64,000 nucleotides of DNA, taken from the NCBI GenBank assembly GCA_963829355.1, contig CAWHHZ010000013.1, positions 186,001 through 250,000 on the forward strand. The letters run 5' to 3'. Below, in pieces: positions 27,211-36,480 of the stretch (positions are counted from its first letter, which is position 1; each line of letters begins with the position of its first letter). The stretch is from CAWHHZ01 sp963829355 (GTDB taxonomy: Bacteria; Acidobacteriota; Thermoanaerobaculia; Gp7-AA8; JAHWKK01). The notes below the pieces were generated by a model that saw nothing but the letters and a program-made list of their open reading frames with translations, did no database searches and was not told where the DNA came from. The translations under genes were made by a program, and so were the position numbers.

Positions 27211-27494
27211 ACGCGATCACGCGGCCAACGCCGCACTGCAGCTCGCGATGCCTGCGCCCCCGGTACCCGCTCCCGTTGTCCGGGTTCACGATCTGGATAC
27301 CGGCGCAGGAGGAGTAGCGAGTCGGGCAGATTATCGAGTCCCTGAGGCTCGATCTCATGTCCCTCCGTGTGAGAACGCGGCGGTGGAGGGGTTCGATGGG
27401 GCGAGCGAAAGGGCATCGGTCCGGGGCGCAGTTCTTGCTCATCCACGCAAAGGACATTCGAGCACCTCTCGCTCTCATCCGTTCATCAAAATTC

Positions 27495-29186
27495 ATGGTC
27501 ACGGACAGATCTCAAGCCGAAGCAAACACGATTCGTGTCCTTCTGATCGAGGACAACGAGGCGGACGTGCAGACGGTCTCGGCGATGCTTCGGTCCTCGG
27601 AGGTTCTCTACCATCTCGAGCAGGCGCCGACTCTGCAGCAAGGAGAGGAGCGTCTGAAGAACACAGATCCCGACCTCGTGATCCTCGACCTCGGACTACC
27701 GGATGCGGCCGGACTCGAGAGCCTCTCGCTGCTCGAACGCTGGGTTACGAGAGTGCCCTTCGTTCTTTTGACTGGGAGGAATGAGGAAGCTCTCGCGCTC
27801 GCCGCTCTGCGTCTGGGTGCAGAGGACTATCTGGTGAAGGGAGAGACGAGCCGTAGCGCGATACTCAGAGCGCTCCGCTACGCGGTCGAGCGTCATGGAA
27901 GCCTGCGGGCGCAGGCTCGCAAGTCCTCAGCGCTGGCGCAACGCAACGAGTCGCTCGAGCACCTCGTCCAGACGGACCCTCTCACTGAAGTTCTCAACCG
28001 CCGAGGCATCCAGACCGCGCTGAACAGGGAAGCGAACGAGATGAGACGCGACGGCAGGGATGTGCTCGTCCTCGTCATCGATGTCGATGATTTCAAGCGG
28101 GTCAACGACCGCTACGGACTCGCCGCGGGGGATTCAGCCTTGCGCAACATTGCTCGTCGCCTTCGGGAGCAGAGTCGGACCGGTGACTACGTCGGAAGGA
28201 TCGGGGGAGACGAGTTCCTCATGGTTCTGCCACGGGTCGATCGGGGGGAGCTCGAGCAGATCGCCGAGCGTGTGCGTGTCGCGGTGGGTACCGACCCGAT
28301 CAGTCATGGAGAAGAAACGCTGCGAGTGACCGTCAGCATTGCGGCGCTCCTTCTCGAATCGGAAACACCGGCCATTGATGAGCTTCTCGCTCGGGCGCAC
28401 CAACTTCTTCGTCGGAGCAAATCGCATGGTAAGAATCGAAGCTCCTTCGAGCCGGGAGTCTTCGAGGAGGAGCATTGCGAGAGCGATCTGCACCGTCTGA
28501 TGTGTGAGAACCTGGCGAGAGGGCGTCACCTGGCAACCGTCCGACAGCCAATCATGCGGCTGTCGGATGGATCGATCATCGGGTGGGAGTTTCTCTCCCG
28601 CTATTCGGACGGACGGGGAGAGAGGCCCGATCACTTTTTCCGTGTCTGCACTGAAGAGAACGTCCTTACCCTGGTCGATCATCAGTGCCTGCGCTCAGCT
28701 TCGAGGCAGGCGCCGCGGATCAAAGGGAGAAATCGCCTTCACTTCAATCTCTTTCCTGCCACCCTGAGCGCGATTCCGGTCGATCATCTCCTCGAGGGAT
28801 TTCCGGAGCGATCCGATGATCTCATCTATTGCATCGAGATCAGTGAGCGCCACATTCAGGGCGATCCGATGCCTCTGGTCGAGCCGATCAGGGCCTTGAA
28901 GAAGGCTGGTTTCCAGATCGCAGTCGAGGACGTAGGGTTCGGTACGAGTCGTCTGGAAAGTCTGGTTCTGCTCGAGCCCGATATCATCAAGCTCGACCGG
29001 AAACTGAGCATCGATCTCGAGCCGGATGACGAGCGTCTTCCTCAGATACGGTGGTATCGCAATCTTGCCCGCACGCTGGGCCTCGAGCTGTTCGCCGAAG
29101 GGATCGAGACGGAGACTGCTCTGAACATCCTGCGTGAAATCGGAGTGGGATACGGTCAGGGATTCTTGTGGGGCGAGCCCACCTGA
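27495..29186 (+). CDS. Receiver - GGDEF - degenerate EAL signalling protein
   Basis: From ATG 27495 the protein has 563 residues. An upstream ATG at 27396 with GGAGGGG is an alternative start. Domains: CheY-like receiver (RVLLIEDNEADV; phosphorylatable D in VILDLGLPD; K in YLVKGE), a coiled linker, a GGDEF domain with an intact active site (RIGGDEFLMVL, about 245), and an EAL domain. The EAL domain is altered: GWEFLSRY replaces the E-A-L-x-R motif and EDVGFG replaces D-D-F-G. It should make cyclic di-GMP when phosphorylated; the EAL part more likely binds the molecule or a partner than cleaves it. No histidine kinase is adjacent. Confidence 0.85.
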   Translation: MVTDRSQAEANTIRVLLIEDNEADVQTVSAMLRSSEVLYHLEQAPTLQQGEERLKNTDPDLVILDLGLPDAAGLESLSLLERWVTRVPFVLLTGRNEEALALAALRLGAEDYLVKGETSRSAILRALRYAVERHGSLRAQARKSSALAQRNESLEHLVQTDPLTEVLNRRGIQTALNREANEMRRDGRDVLVLVIDVDDFKRVNDRYGLAAGDSALRNIARRLREQSRTGDYVGRIGGDEFLMVLPRVDRGELEQIAERVRVAVGTDPISHGEETLRVTVSIAALLLESETPAIDELLARAHQLLRRSKSHGKNRSSFEPGVFEEEHCESDLHRLMCENLARGRHLATVRQPIMRLSDGSIIGWEFLSRYSDGRGERPDHFFRVCTEENVLTLVDHQCLRSASRQAPRIKGRNRLHFNLFPATLSAIPVDHLLEGFPERSDDLIYCIEISERHIQGDPMPLVEPIRALKKAGFQIAVEDVGFGTSRLESLVLLEPDIIKLDRKLSIDLEPDDERLPQIRWYRNLARTLGLELFAEGIETETALNILREIGVGYGQGFLWGEPT

Positions 29187-29431
29187 TCCGGAACTCCATC
29201 GCGTACGGCCACTCGCTCCCGGGAGCGCGCCCCGGGGTACGTCTCTGGTTTTTGGCGTAAACGACCGTCGTTCAAAGACATGAACCCAGGCATTCGTGGC
29301 CGGCAATCTGCAAAGGGTGGTGACGACTCGACAGTCTGCAATGAGTCCTCACACCTATATCTCCTGTGCTGATCGAACTGAGCCCGACCTCGAATAGATC
29401 GTTGTCTCGAGCGAACGGAAAGGACCGACCG

Positions 29432-30463
29432 ATGCCCGAATCAAGGACCCACAACCGCAGGTTCGTTCTGGCCGAGCGCCCCGAGGGCGAGCCCGACGAA
29501 AACACGCTGCGTCTGGAGACGAACGATGTCCCGATGCCGCGATCAGGGCAGATGCTGCTACGCAACCTGTTTCTGTCGCTCGACCCGTACATGCGGGGTC
29601 GGATGAGCGACGCCCCATCGTATGCACCGCCGGTCGAGATCGGTGAGGTCATGGTCGGAGGCACGGTCTCCGAGGTTGTTCGTTCGGACATCGACGGCTT
29701 CGAGGAAGGTGACTGGGTCGTCGCCTTCGGGGGGTGGCAGGACTACGCGCTTTCCGACGGAAAGGGCGTGATCAACATGGGCAAGGATCCCGAGAACCCG
29801 TCCTGGGCTCTCGGTGTTCTGGGAATGCCGGGGCTGACGGCCTGGGCGGGCCTGACTCAGATCGGCCAACCGAAGGCAGGCGAGACGCTCGTGGTCGCTG
29901 CAGCGAGCGGCCCGGTGGGCGCGACGGTCGGTCAGGTCGGCAAGATCCTCGGCTGCCGGGTCGTGGGCATCGCCGGGGGCCCCGAGAAGGGCACACATGT
30001 CGTTGAGAATCTGGGATTCGACGCCTGCATCGATTACAAGGCAGAGGGGTTCCCCGAAGCATTGAAAGCGGCCGTGCCGGAGGGAATCGACATCTATTTC
30101 GAGAATGTCGGCGGCGAGGTCTTTGACGCGGTACTGCCTCTTCTGAATACCTCTGCCCGCATCCCCGTGTGCGGCCTGATCTCGCAATACAACGCCACGT
30201 CGCTGCCGGAGGGCCCGGACCGGCTGAACCTCCTGCTGGGGACGATCCTGCGCAAGCGGATGACCGTACGCGGCTTCATCGTCTTCGAAGACTTCGGCCA
30301 TCTCTACGCCGAGTTCGCGAAGCAGATGGGTGAGTGGGTGAAGGAGGGAAGGATTCAGTATCGCGAGGAAGTGATCCGCGGCCTGGAGGAGGCGCCGTCG
30401 GCATTGATCGGGCTGTTGAGAGGTGAAGCCTTCGGCAAACGCGTCATTCGGCTGATTGACTGA
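29432..30463 (+). CDS. NADP-dependent medium-chain oxidoreductase (leukotriene B4 reductase/CurA type)
   Basis: This 343-residue protein starts at an ATG preceded by GGAAAGGA. Typical family marks are NLFLSLDPYMRGRMSD near residue 50, the nucleotide loop AAASGPVGATVGQVGKILGC, VVGIAGGPEK, YFENVGGEVFDAVLPLLN and the C-terminal EAPSALIGLLRGEAFGKRVIRL. It lacks the zinc ligands of alcohol dehydrogenases. Members reduce alpha,beta-unsaturated ketones and aldehydes with NADPH, often in detoxification. The gene is monocistronic with nothing informative beside it. Confidence 0.9.
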   Translation: MPESRTHNRRFVLAERPEGEPDENTLRLETNDVPMPRSGQMLLRNLFLSLDPYMRGRMSDAPSYAPPVEIGEVMVGGTVSEVVRSDIDGFEEGDWVVAFGGWQDYALSDGKGVINMGKDPENPSWALGVLGMPGLTAWAGLTQIGQPKAGETLVVAAASGPVGATVGQVGKILGCRVVGIAGGPEKGTHVVENLGFDACIDYKAEGFPEALKAAVPEGIDIYFENVGGEVFDAVLPLLNTSARIPVCGLISQYNATSLPEGPDRLNLLLGTILRKRMTVRGFIVFEDFGHLYAEFAKQMGEWVKEGRIQYREEVIRGLEEAPSALIGLLRGEAFGKRVIRLID

Positions 30464-30666
30464 AGCCGTTCCGCAGTCTCCGCTGAACACTGTGTCAGCG
30501 CAATGTGCTGGATTCTACGGGGGGAATCGACCGAAGACCTCCAACGATCTCGACGTGTCGGGTCCGGCCGTGACGAAGATGATCCTCCAGAGCGAGAATT
30601 TGAACGCTCCTCCTGGAGTGCTTCAGGGGGGCTCGGAGCGAGGGAACTGAAGATTGTATTTGAAAT

Positions 30667-30710
30667 CGGGGTCTGGTTTGCGGTGGTTGCGCAGGAGATG
30701 AAAGACCTGT
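30667..30710. repeat. REP hairpin, diverged
   Basis: GGGGTCTGGTTTGCGGTGG..TTGCGCAGGAGATG..AAAGACCTG matches the REP family with shortened arms. It lies between the oxidoreductase and the convergent DUF5715 gene. Confidence 0.6.
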
Positions 30711-30739
30711 TTTTCGCGTTTTTTGCTCCCTTTTTGTCT

Positions 30740-31633
30740 CTACGGGTCACGTGCGACTGTGATGTGGTAGACCGGCTGGTGGCGCTCACGCAGGGGCCAC
30801 ATCATGCCCTCGCGCTGGAGCTCCTGGAGCACGGCGCCGAGCTCGCCCTCGAGATGCGGGGCGCGGAGCGTGCCGAGGCCGTCGAGGCGCGTGGTGATCT
30901 CCGCACGCAGTTTTGGGCTGAGCTTGTCATCCAGCTCCGCGGCCAGGGATGGGTGGTCGAGCGACTGCGGCGACGCGAAGCTGAGATAGGCGACGTCCAC
31001 GGTCGTGCCGAACTCGTGGGAGCTCGTGGTATCAGCCGCATTGGAGTTGCGACGTTGCAGTACCTCCTGCTGATCGCTCGTGCGCAGTACGGAAGTGATG
31101 TCGAGACGGAATGGCGGCAGCCCATGCTCATCGAGCCGCGCGTGGAACCGTCGCCCGAGCTCCTCCAGCGCCGCCCGGGTACCGGGCGTCACGTATGGCA
31201 GCGAGTGATTCAGATCCCGAAGCACCCACCAGCGGGTGGACTCCGGCAGCTGCACGAGTGCACCGCGGTCGATGAGGGTCGCGAGGTGGGCACTGTCGCG
31301 CACGGGGCCGACGCCGTTGCTGCGGGCTGCCGCAACTTGTTCCGCGTTCAGGTGCAGTCGCATGTCACGCCGGATTGATCCGATTAATCCTGGCAGCCGC
31401 TGAACAGTCTCGTCAATCTCAGCCAGCCGCTGCTCCAGGTCGGCTCGGTTACGCGCCTCCACCTCGGCCGCAGACGGCTCCGTCGGCGGGGTCGCTTCGG
31501 GCGCAGCTGACACGCCGTCCGTGGCCCTGTTCTCAGCACCCCGTCCGTGGTCCCCGCCCTCGCTCCCGTCGCCGCAGCCGAGCATGGTGGCTGTCGCGAT
31601 GAGGCAGGCGGCTGTCGTCAGCTTTGTATTCAT
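30740..31633 (-). CDS. DUF5715 family lipoprotein (peptidase-like)
   Basis: Starting at ATG 31633 gives 297 residues with a lipoprotein signal (LIATATMLGC, cysteine near 20) and an acidic/Ala-rich spacer. The globular part begins RDMRLHLNAEQVAAARSNGV. The core FRLDITSVLRTSDQQEVLQR and SSHEFGTTVDVAYLSF resembles the D-Ala-D-Ala peptidase fold (S-x-H-x-x-G-x-x-x-D) used on peptidoglycan, so the second histidine and aspartate may hold zinc. A closely related but 5'-truncated copy is at 5322-6014. It probably acts at the cell envelope; the substrate is inferred. Confidence 0.8.
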   Translation of the reverse strand: MNTKLTTAACLIATATMLGCGDGSEGGDHGRGAENRATDGVSAAPEATPPTEPSAAEVEARNRADLEQRLAEIDETVQRLPGLIGSIRRDMRLHLNAEQVAAARSNGVGPVRDSAHLATLIDRGALVQLPESTRWWVLRDLNHSLPYVTPGTRAALEELGRRFHARLDEHGLPPFRLDITSVLRTSDQQEVLQRRNSNAADTTSSHEFGTTVDVAYLSFASPQSLDHPSLAAELDDKLSPKLRAEITTRLDGLGTLRAPHLEGELGAVLQELQREGMMWPLRERHQPVYHITVARDP

Positions 31634-31860
31634 GGGAACTGGTACTGGCAAGGACTGCGCCCGCGGAAATCGCCATTGCGGGTCATTGACCGTGTATTCG
31701 CCCGAGCCCCTACAATGTGATCGTGATCTCCTGATACGCTTGGCGCACGACGCCCCTGTGTCTCACATGATCTCTCGATGGACCATCATGGCTCTCGCTC
31801 TCATCGCCTCGATCGCACACCGGATCCTCCAGCACCTTTCGAACCAAGAGCTCAGATCAA

Positions 31861-33030
31861 ATGATCCTTCATGCTGACGGAATCATCTTTGCCGTCTCGC
31901 CGCTCGGCGGGATCAGCCGCTATTTCACCAATCTCCTCAACGCGCTCGATTCGCGGGACGACGTCGAGACGATCCTCTATCTGCCGCCGAGTGCCCGCGT
32001 GCCGGAGGAGCTGGCTCCAATTCGAATCATTCGCACTCCCAGTGCCGTCCGGCTCAAGCCGCGTCAGGTCTTCGATCCGCTCAACGCAAGGTTGAACGCA
32101 GCGCGGCAGCAACGGTTCTGGTCGCGTGCGCGCGGCGGCGTGTTCCACTCCTCGTTTTACACCTCGCCGGCGGGTTTGCGCGTTCCACAGGTCGTCACCG
32201 TGCACGACATGATCTACGAGGACTATCCGGGGATCTTCTTTCCCGAGAGAAGCGGACGGAAAGAACGGCTCGTCGTAGAGATGAACCGGCGGCACGTCGC
32301 GGCGAAGCGGCGTAGTTTCGAGCGCGCGGCCGGGATCATCTACTCGTCGAACTTTGCCCGCCGGCGCACGGAAGCTCACCTCGGAGCTGATGATCGCCCG
32401 GTGCTGGTTGCGCCGTTCGCGATCGATCCGGTGTTCCGTGGAGAGCCGCGACCGGATGAGATCTCTGCCTTTCGCGCGCTTATTGGCACCGACGAACCGT
32501 TTCTCCTCCACACCGGATCGAGACGCCTGCACAAGAACTTCGTGGCCCTTCTCGCGGCATTCGCCACATGGTCGCGTCGGAACGAGCTCCGTCTCGTTTC
32601 CGTCGGAGGCGGCGAGCTCAGTGGGGAAGAGCAGGCGATCGTAACCGGGCTCGGCCTCGACGAGCGGGTTATGGTCGTCGCTGCCGTCCCGAACCATCTG
32701 CTGCGAGCCGCCTATCATGCGGCGGAAGCGCTCGTTTTCCCTTCCCTCACCGAGGGCTTCGGCTTTCCTGTCCTCGAGGCGTTCGCCTGCGGCTGTCCCG
32801 TGGCGTGCGCGCGGGCAGGATCTCTTCCCGAGGTCGGAGGCAGCCACCCCGTCTACTTCGAGCCCTCCGAGCCCGATGACGTTCGTCGTGCGCTCGATGA
32901 GATACTCTCGGTCCGAAGCGATTCGGAGCGATGGGGCGCCGCACGGGAGGCGGCCAGGGAGCGAACCTGGGACGACGTCGCGGCGGAGTACGTCGACTTC
33001 TACACCGAGATCATCGACAGGAGAGAATGA
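31861..33030 (+). CDS. GT4 family glycosyltransferase
   Basis: This 389-residue GT-B enzyme has an N-terminal acceptor domain (SPLGGISRYFTNLL; VVTVHDMIYEDYPGIF) and a C-terminal donor domain (PFLLHTGSRRLHKNF; LVFPSLTEGFGFPVLEAFAC with the E-x7-E motif; PVACARAGSLPEVGG). It is a retaining transferase of the mannosyl/glucosyl group acting on lipid-linked or polysaccharide acceptors at the inner face of the membrane. It leads a four-gene glycan cluster; the next gene starts five bases after its stop. Confidence 0.92.
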   Translation: MILHADGIIFAVSPLGGISRYFTNLLNALDSRDDVETILYLPPSARVPEELAPIRIIRTPSAVRLKPRQVFDPLNARLNAARQQRFWSRARGGVFHSSFYTSPAGLRVPQVVTVHDMIYEDYPGIFFPERSGRKERLVVEMNRRHVAAKRRSFERAAGIIYSSNFARRRTEAHLGADDRPVLVAPFAIDPVFRGEPRPDEISAFRALIGTDEPFLLHTGSRRLHKNFVALLAAFATWSRRNELRLVSVGGGELSGEEQAIVTGLGLDERVMVVAAVPNHLLRAAYHAAEALVFPSLTEGFGFPVLEAFACGCPVACARAGSLPEVGGSHPVYFEPSEPDDVRRALDEILSVRSDSERWGAAREAARERTWDDVAAEYVDFYTEIIDRRE

Positions 33031-33034
33031 TCAG

Positions 33035-34036
33035 ATGGCCGAAGAGCTCTACGCAGTAGTCACGACGATCCAGGCGACGACGCCGGCGCTGGCCTCGCTC
33101 GAGAAGAAGCTGATCGAGGTGGGCGGAACGCTCATCGTCGCGGGGGACGCGAAGAGCCCCGACTCGATGGACCTCGCCGAGGGCAATCACTTCATGACGG
33201 TCGCATCGCAGCTCGGCTCCGGATTCGAGCTCGCCGGAAAGCTTCCTCTCAATCACTACGGCCGCAAGAATATCGGCTACCTCGAGGCGATCCGGCGCGG
33301 AGCGCGTGTCATCTATGAGACCGACGACGACAACGCTCCGCTGGAGAGCTGGTCTGTCCGGTCGCGGGAGGTGGAAGCGGTAGGTTGCGATCACGACGGA
33401 TGGGTCAATGTCTACCGGTATTTCTCGGCCGCGAAAATCTGGCCGAGGGGGCTTCCGCTGGACGAGGTGAACGCCCCCACGCCGGAGACATCCTCGGTGT
33501 CGACCGTGAGATCTCCGCTTCAGCAGGGTCTCGCGGACGGCAGCCCCGACGTCGATGCCGTGTGGCGTCTGGTGCTGGACGAACCTGTCGTCTTCGATCG
33601 GCGTGAGAGCGTCTACCTCGACAGCGGTGCCTGGTGCCCGTTCAACAGCCAGAGCACGTGGTGGTGGCCGGAGGCGTATGCGCTGATGTACCTGCCGAGC
33701 TACTGCTCGTTCCGCATGACCGACATCTGGCGCAGCTTCATTGCGCAGCGCTGTCTGTGGGAGCTCGGCTATGGCGTCGTGTTCCATGCTTCCGAGGTCG
33801 TGCAGGAACGAAACGTACACGTGCTGATGCGGGACTTCGCCGACGAGATTCCCGGCTACCTGCGAAACCGCGAGATCGCCCATCTCCTGGAGAATCTCTC
33901 GCTCCGCTCCGGCACCGAGCACCTCAACGACAACCTGCTCTCCTGCTACGAGGCGCTGATCGCGAGAGAAGTCTTCCCCGACAAAGAGCTTCGCCTCGTC
34001 GAGTCCTGGCTCCGGGATATGGACGCGATAAGCTGA
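33035..34036 (+). CDS. STELLO/DUF288-like glycosyltransferase
   Basis: This 333-residue protein has a GT-A type metal motif ETDDDNAPLES near residue 95. Upstream are TIQATTPALASLEKKL and IVAGDAKSPDS, and downstream are CPFNSQSTWWWPEAYALMYL, RMTDIWRSFIAQRCLWELGY and the C-terminal DNLLSCYEALI. This order is that of DUF288 proteins, whose plant members are STELLO glycosyltransferases linked to polysaccharide synthesis. In bacteria they sit in surface-glycan clusters, as here. AGGAGA precedes the start and spacing to the GT4 gene is five bases, so the two form one operon. Confidence 0.8.
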   Translation: MAEELYAVVTTIQATTPALASLEKKLIEVGGTLIVAGDAKSPDSMDLAEGNHFMTVASQLGSGFELAGKLPLNHYGRKNIGYLEAIRRGARVIYETDDDNAPLESWSVRSREVEAVGCDHDGWVNVYRYFSAAKIWPRGLPLDEVNAPTPETSSVSTVRSPLQQGLADGSPDVDAVWRLVLDEPVVFDRRESVYLDSGAWCPFNSQSTWWWPEAYALMYLPSYCSFRMTDIWRSFIAQRCLWELGYGVVFHASEVVQERNVHVLMRDFADEIPGYLRNREIAHLLENLSLRSGTEHLNDNLLSCYEALIAREVFPDKELRLVESWLRDMDAIS

Positions 34037-34436
34037 CTGCCGAACTGACACCGTTCGAGGCGCGCCCTGCCAGCAATGACGGTCGTTTGTCTTCACCTCG
34101 TCGTTTGTACCAGGGGTTATGAGGCGAAGATCCTGCCCGAGCCGAGGGGTCATGAGCAGCACTCAGTTCTAGCCCGCATTTCTCACCAGCTTTCTACTGC
34201 GGCGACGGATAGCGGCGCGGCTGCTGCGTTGCGCTCGATTCGGCTCCTCGACATAGTGTCGACTATGCCTGCGGGGCCGAACCTTCGCGCGCCTTGCATC
34301 CGCACCACTCTCCGCCGCCTCGCTACGATATCTGGTGAGAAATACGGGCTAGGTTCGTGACACGGGTTGAGCTAAGCTCGAAACTCCAAATCCCAAATCA
34401 GGACCAACATCAGAATCCGAATACGGACTTTGAATT
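34037..34436. other. 400-bp gap with inverted-repeat element
   Basis: It contains the 184-bp palindromic element at 34169-34352. Nothing coding is seen on either side of it; the AT-richer run 34380-34436 may hold the promoter of the sulfotransferase gene. Confidence 0.55.
34169..34352. repeat. 184-bp inverted-repeat element (MITE-like)
   Basis: AGCCCGCATTTCTCACCAG at the left (34171-34189) is the inverse of CTGGTGAGAAATACGGGCT at the right (34332-34350) with one mismatch, and CT/AG extend it one step further. The middle holds CTCGACATAGTGTCGA-type short palindromes. It has no open frame and no clear target duplication. Confidence 0.7.
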
Positions 34437-35186
34437 GTGAAACTCACTTCCGGCATGCTCGACGCGCCCATCCCGCGCATCGGCCGCAAGATCCGAATCG
34501 CTCTCAACCTTCTCAGGTTGAGGAGCAGGAAGGTATTCGCGGTCGGGTTCAACAAGACCGGTACAAAATCTCTCCACGGTTTGTTCACTTCGATGGGACT
34601 GCCTTCGTTTCACGGGAAGGAGTGGCGTGATTGTTCTGACCTTCGACTGTTGCGGAAGTACGATTGTTTCAGCGACGGAACGCCAGGCGATCCTCGGATA
34701 CTTGATGAGGCATTCCCCGGGTCACGTTTCGTTCTGCAGGTTCGAAACCTCGATAGCTGGGTTTACAGCAGGCTCGCACATATACGAAGGGCCAGAGAGA
34801 TCGGGCGCTTTCAGTGGACGCCTGAGTGGAACGAGAGCCCGGAGGCGGTTCGGAGCTGGATTGTCACCAGGACCAGGTACCATCTGAGCGTGATGAACTA
34901 CTTTGAGCAGCGGCCGGATGATTTGTTGCTGATCAACTTTGTGAGAGATCGTGATGCTCATCGACGTGTCGCAGAGTTTCTCGGACGTTCGATCGTTTCC
35001 GAGAAGCCTCATAGAAACGTGACGGCCGGAGGGATCACACTCGCCGAAGACAGGGAGCTGTTCATGCATTGTGCGGCGGAATGTGGAGTTGGCGAGGACG
35101 AGATCGGATTCGACCTTTACTCTCCCGCGCTTGCAACAGACTACGACAGACGCTTCCCGTACGATACAGCCCTTCTCGAAATCTGA
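34437..35186 (+). CDS. Sulfotransferase family protein
   Basis: This 249-residue protein starts at GTG 34437 (an ATG at 34455 is possible). KVFAVGFNKTGTKSLHGLF is the PAPS 5'-phosphosulfate loop of the Sulfotransfer_4-like group, and FVLQVRNLDSWVYSRLAH is the 3'-phosphate site with the conserved R-N/D-x-x-x-W-x-x-S. DDLLLINFVRD lies in the C-terminal half. It should move a sulfuryl group from PAPS to a glycan or lipid hydroxyl. Its place between glycosyltransferases suggests decoration of the same glycan. Codon use is more AT-rich than in the GT4 gene. Confidence 0.8.
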   Translation: MKLTSGMLDAPIPRIGRKIRIALNLLRLRSRKVFAVGFNKTGTKSLHGLFTSMGLPSFHGKEWRDCSDLRLLRKYDCFSDGTPGDPRILDEAFPGSRFVLQVRNLDSWVYSRLAHIRRAREIGRFQWTPEWNESPEAVRSWIVTRTRYHLSVMNYFEQRPDDLLLINFVRDRDAHRRVAEFLGRSIVSEKPHRNVTAGGITLAEDRELFMHCAAECGVGEDEIGFDLYSPALATDYDRRFPYDTALLEI

Positions 35187-35295
35187 AGCCTCTGGAAGAA
35201 GCGATCATGCCTGGATCTCGACTGCGGCCGCCCCTTCTACTTGGAATGCTTCTGGAACCAGTTCAGAATCCCGCGAGATGGAGAAGGATCATGTC

Positions 35296-36198
35296 ATGCA
35301 GCTTCCGCTGAGCCCCCTCCCGGAGAGGCCTCTGTTCTCGATTGTCGTTCCGAGTTTCAATCAGGGCGATTTCATCCGCGAGACCTTGCGGTCGGTCTTG
35401 CTGCAGGAGTACCGGCCTCTGGAGATCATCGTCATGGACGGAGGCTCGACGGACGGCACGCTCGACGTATTGCGGGAGCTCGACAGTTGCGAGGAGATCA
35501 GATGGTGGTCCCGGCCGGACGGTGGCGTCGCGGAGGCTGTGAACAATGGCTTTCAGGAGGCGAGAGGGGAGATCATAGGAATTCAGAGCTCCGATGATCT
35601 CTATCTGCCGGGCGCCCTCTCGCTGATCGAGCGATCATTCCGTGAGACTCCCGATGTCGGGCTGATCTACGGGGATGTGGTTTACATCGACGTCGAAGGA
35701 GCGGAGACCTGGCGGGGTCGATCCGAGCAATTCTCGATTGAGAATTTCCTGTCGAAGCGTACGCTGATCTCGCAATCCTCGACGTTTTTCCGTCGTGATC
35801 TGCTCGCTGGTCTCGAAGGGTGGGATGCCCGGTACTTCAATGCGGATACCGAGTTCTGGCTCAGGGCAATTTTCCGGACTTCCGTTCGAAAGGTGGATGA
35901 ATACCTGTCGCAGCGGCGGATCCATCCGGGGCAGCGGAACGTGAACGGGGCGACGATCATCGAGAGCTATTGGCGCATGATGCGAGACTCACCGGACCTT
36001 GCCCGCCTCTCCTTCCGGCATCTTCGGGCGTCGTGGTGTGGCCGCCTGCTCCACCTGGCTCACTACGGGGCCTACCTCGGTCCTGGCCGCAGAAAGATGC
36101 TACGCATGATGGCCTCACTCATCTATCCGCCAATCCGACACAGCCGGAAGGGACTTCGCGCAGAAGCACTGCGACCAGCTCCTCGTCATCACTCTTAG
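35296..36198 (+). CDS. GT2 family glycosyltransferase
   Basis: I chose ATG 35296, with GGAGAAGG upstream, giving 300 residues; the open frame extends further 5' without a better start. GT-A motifs: FSIVVPSFNQGDFIRETLRS, EIIVMDGGSTDGTLDVLRE, SRPDGGVAEAVNNGFQEARG, then DDLYLPGALSLIERSF and the ED-like DTEFWLRAIF. It is an inverting transferase that uses a nucleotide sugar. It closes the glycan cluster after the sulfotransferase. The C-terminal 60 residues are basic and helical, perhaps membrane-associated. Confidence 0.9.
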   Translation: MQLPLSPLPERPLFSIVVPSFNQGDFIRETLRSVLLQEYRPLEIIVMDGGSTDGTLDVLRELDSCEEIRWWSRPDGGVAEAVNNGFQEARGEIIGIQSSDDLYLPGALSLIERSFRETPDVGLIYGDVVYIDVEGAETWRGRSEQFSIENFLSKRTLISQSSTFFRRDLLAGLEGWDARYFNADTEFWLRAIFRTSVRKVDEYLSQRRIHPGQRNVNGATIIESYWRMMRDSPDLARLSFRHLRASWCGRLLHLAHYGAYLGPGRRKMLRMMASLIYPPIRHSRKGLRAEALRPAPRHHS

Positions 36199-36240
36199 TG
36201 GAACCCTAGTCGGCTGAGTCGTTTCATGATCACAAAACGC

Positions 36241-36462
36241 TCACCCACACGGTGATCCTCCAGCGTTGTTGCGACTGCGCCTGATCACGATGAGAAACAG
36301 TCCCACGTACACCCCGAAGATCACTCCTCGAACGGCATCGAACAGATCGATTCCGGCCGGCGTCGCAGGGTGAATGAACCGTGGGGAGATGAGAAAGATG
36401 AGGAACAGAAGAGAGCCGATGCGGATCAGCAGCGACTGGTTCGATTTCGATGTGAGTTTCAT
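36241..36462 (-). CDS. Small two-helix membrane protein
   Basis: This 73-residue protein has AAGGAGG seven bases before its ATG. It begins MKLTSKSNQSLLIRIGSLLF and has two hydrophobic segments (LIRIGSLLFLIFLIS and VIFGVYVGLFLIVI) with a periplasmic-type loop between. It is the last gene of a three-gene unit with an XRE regulator and another small membrane protein. Family not recognised. Confidence 0.65.
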   Translation of the reverse strand: MKLTSKSNQSLLIRIGSLLFLIFLISPRFIHPATPAGIDLFDAVRGVIFGVYVGLFLIVIRRSRNNAGGSPCG

Positions 36463-36480
36463 GCAACCTCCTTGAGTAGC

